Shown here one piece after another: positions 62,503 through 64,000 of a stretch of 64,000 bases of DNA. A model generated the notes under the pieces. The model worked only from the letters and a program-made list of their open reading frames with translations, searched no databases and had not been told where the DNA came from. Position numbers and translations under genes: made by a program. The DNA is from JAGVSR01 sp963708775. GTDB lineage: Bacteria; Pseudomonadota; Alphaproteobacteria; Rhizobiales; Hyphomicrobiaceae. The DNA lies in contig CAVPTI010000012.1 in assembly GCA_963708775.1 (NCBI GenBank), forward strand, positions 248,001-312,000. The letters are read 5' to 3'. How positions within the stretch are numbered: the first letter of the stretch is position 1; each line of letters opens with the position of its first letter.

Positions 62503-64000
62503 TTAGAGCGGAAGGCGCTGTTCGGCGGCTTCCAGCAGCGGCGCAGCTTCGAGGACGCCAAGCGAGCGAGCGGCGACGATGTGGCGGCGGGCGGCGGGTA
62601 CGTCATTCGTCGCCATCGCTTGCGCGAACTCCAGGACGTGTTGTTTCAGGTTCTCCCAACGCGGGTGACGGGCGGCGGTCTCGTCGCCGACGAGTGCAAA
62701 CAGCTTTTCGCCGCGATCCTTGCCGCGCAGTGCCGTGGTGGTGATTTCGACGATGGCGAAGTCGGCGGCGGCCGCTGCGGTCTGCTCGCCGATGATGATG
62801 GGCGTGCCGTAGGTCTTGGTCGTCTCTTCGATGCGCGAGGCGGTGTTCACGACATCGCCCAGGACGGAATAGTCGAAGCGCTGCGGTGAACCCACATTGC
62901 CGACGACGCAGGCGCCGGTGTTGAGGCCAATGCCGATCCGAATGGGCTCGGTGTTCTCGCCGCGCTTTGCGTTCATGGCGACGATGGACGCTTGCATCGC
63001 AAGCGCTGTGCGGCAGGCTTGGCGTGCGTGGTCAGGATCGGTCAGCGGCGCATTCCAGAAGGCCATGACGGCGTCGCCCATGAATTTGTCAATGGTGCCG
63101 CGATGGGCGAGGATTTCGTCCGCGAGCGGGGTGAACAGCCTATTGATGAAGCGGACAAGCTCTTCTGCTGTCATGCCTTCGGAGAGACGCGAGAAACCAC
63201 GGACGTCGGCGAAGAGGAGCGTGACATCGCGCAGGTCGCCGCCCAGCTTGAGGCGTTCAGGCGTGCGGGCGAGTTCTTCCACGACCGTGGGCGAAACGTA
63301 GTAGCCGAAGGCGGAACGAATACGGGCGCGGTCGGCCTCGGACCGGACGTAGTTCGTCAGGGAGCCGACGAGGTAGACAGCGAGCAGGGCGAGGGATGGA
63401 TAAACCGGATCTATGAGCAGGCCGTTGCGGTAGGCGAGCCAGGACAAGGCGACGACTCCGGCGACGGCGGCGACCGTGAGGATGGCCGCGGCAACCGCGC
63501 CGGAGGTTGCGATGTAGCGGGCAATGGTTTGCGAGCGCGCGATCAGCGAAGCCGACAAGAGACCGACGACGGCGAGAAAGACGAGTTCGGCGCCTGTGGC
63601 CCAGGACGGGCGGACGAGATGATCACCGATGAGCATCTGCTCCAGTGCCTGGGCGTGGATCTCGACGCCGGCAAGCGCTGGCACCAGCGGCGTGGTGCGC
63701 AGGTCCATGAGCCCCGTGGCGCTGGTGCCGATGAAAATGAAGCGGCCTTCGATTTCGGATTTGTCGACCCGGCCTGCGAGAAGATCGCGGGCGGAAATGC
63801 TGCGGCGCGGATCGGGCGGGGCGAATTTGAGCCACAGTTCGCCTTGCGCGTCTGTGGGCAGGATCACTTCACCGGCGCGAATGCTGTCGATTCCGGTTTG
63901 CTCGCCGAAGGAGAGGATTCCGCTGGCGCCCGATGAGCGGACGAGGATCGTTGTGCCGGCGCCTTGCGCGATGCGGATCGTTTCAAGGGAGAGCGACGGA
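62503..64000 (-). CDS. CHASE2-domain adenylate cyclase, N-terminus beyond the window
   Basis: A membrane-bound class III adenylate cyclase; 499 codons are present and the start lies past the right edge. In order: part of the periplasmic CHASE2 sensor (through GRFIFIGTSATGLMDLRTTP), three helices (about GAELVFLAVVGLLSASLIA, the VAAVAGVVALSWLAY region and YPSLALLAVYLVGSL), then the catalytic domain with TLLFADVRGFSRLSEGM (metal Asp), GDAVMAFWNAP, and VLGDVVNTASRIE. It would convert ATP to cAMP. It ends seven bases from the convergent FecR gene. CHASE2 cyclases and FecR proteins often sit together in Hyphomicrobiales. Confidence 0.93.
   Translation of the reverse strand, partial: PSLSLETIRIAQGAGTTILVRSSGASGILSFGEQTGIDSIRAGEVILPTDAQGELWLKFAPPDPRRSISARDLLAGRVDKSEIEGRFIFIGTSATGLMDLRTTPLVPALAGVEIHAQALEQMLIGDHLVRPSWATGAELVFLAVVGLLSASLIARSQTIARYIATSGAVAAAILTVAAVAGVVALSWLAYRNGLLIDPVYPSLALLAVYLVGSLTNYVRSEADRARIRSAFGYYVSPTVVEELARTPERLKLGGDLRDVTLLFADVRGFSRLSEGMTAEELVRFINRLFTPLADEILAHRGTIDKFMGDAVMAFWNAPLTDPDHARQACRTALAMQASIVAMNAKRGENTEPIRIGIGLNTGACVVGNVGSPQRFDYSVLGDVVNTASRIEETTKTYGTPIIIGEQTAAAAADFAIVEITTTALRGKDRGEKLFALVGDETAARHPRWENLKQHVLEFAQAMATNDVPAARRHIVAARSLGVLEAAPLLEAAEQRLPL

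Noticed and set aside
1..64000. CRISPR arrays, tRNA or rRNA genes, insertion sequences, prophage or integrase genes
   Set aside because: None was recognised on either strand when reading through the window; no direct repeat with regular unique spacers was seen.

Overview
The window comes from a G+C-rich alphaproteobacterium, most probably a Hyphomicrobiales member close to Hyphomicrobium. The evidence is gene order and gene content: a coxB-coxA-ctaB-coxF-ctaG-coxC-DUF983-SURF1-thrC-M16 block, a split F0 operon with both b and b' subunits, a dciA-dsbA-dsbA-smc cluster facing mutY, CcrM and RNase HII close together, a Fur/Mur-type regulator divergent from mntH, and IalB, phasin and BcsS proteins. 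No tRNA, rRNA, CRISPR array, insertion sequence or phage gene was recognised. The content is mostly chromosomal housekeeping with a few accessory pieces.

Layout. 1-6.9 kb: an alpha/beta hydrolase, a DUF2147 protein, a DevC/DevA/DevB-like ABC exporter and a DUF533 protein. 7-12.2 kb: an RND efflux pump, its adaptor and a TetR regulator with palindromic operators. 12.3-14.9 kb: a small secreted Cys-rich protein, BcsS, a phasin-like protein and an IalB protein. 15.4-25.7 kb: the cytochrome c oxidase operon running into thrC, an M16 peptidase and a GNAT acetyltransferase. 25.7-35.1 kb: a 7TM-PAS-GGDEF-EAL receptor, YqgE, a DsbD-N-like protein, a peroxiredoxin, rnhA-thrB-ispH and a lipoprotein. 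35.2-44 kb: the F0 operon, smc, two DsbA proteins and DciA. 44.1-54.6 kb: mutY, a two-component pair, ccrM, a PepSY protein, an unknown membrane protein, rnhB, an ABC-F protein and a small HTH protein. 54.8-64 kb: glyS, Mur/mntH, a YdjM-like protein, a CDF transporter, and a FecR protein convergent with a CHASE2 adenylate cyclase cut by the window end.

The most important caveat is that about ten genes, several normally essential (smc, ccrM, glyS, ATP synthase b'), are broken by single extra bases. At nearly every junction I could resolve, one added base explains the break, and the downstream frame is still well conserved. This looks like an insertion-biased sequencing or assembly error and not gene decay. 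I give the whole gene spans and state where each frame breaks.

No clear new defence or mobile system is visible. The observations most worth a second look are a family of nested-hairpin repeats between genes, a very stable hairpin between the ATP synthase c and b' genes, three hairpins between coxA and ctaB, a receptor with degenerate GGDEF/EAL motifs, and an unrecognised 628-residue membrane protein beside ccrM/rnhB.
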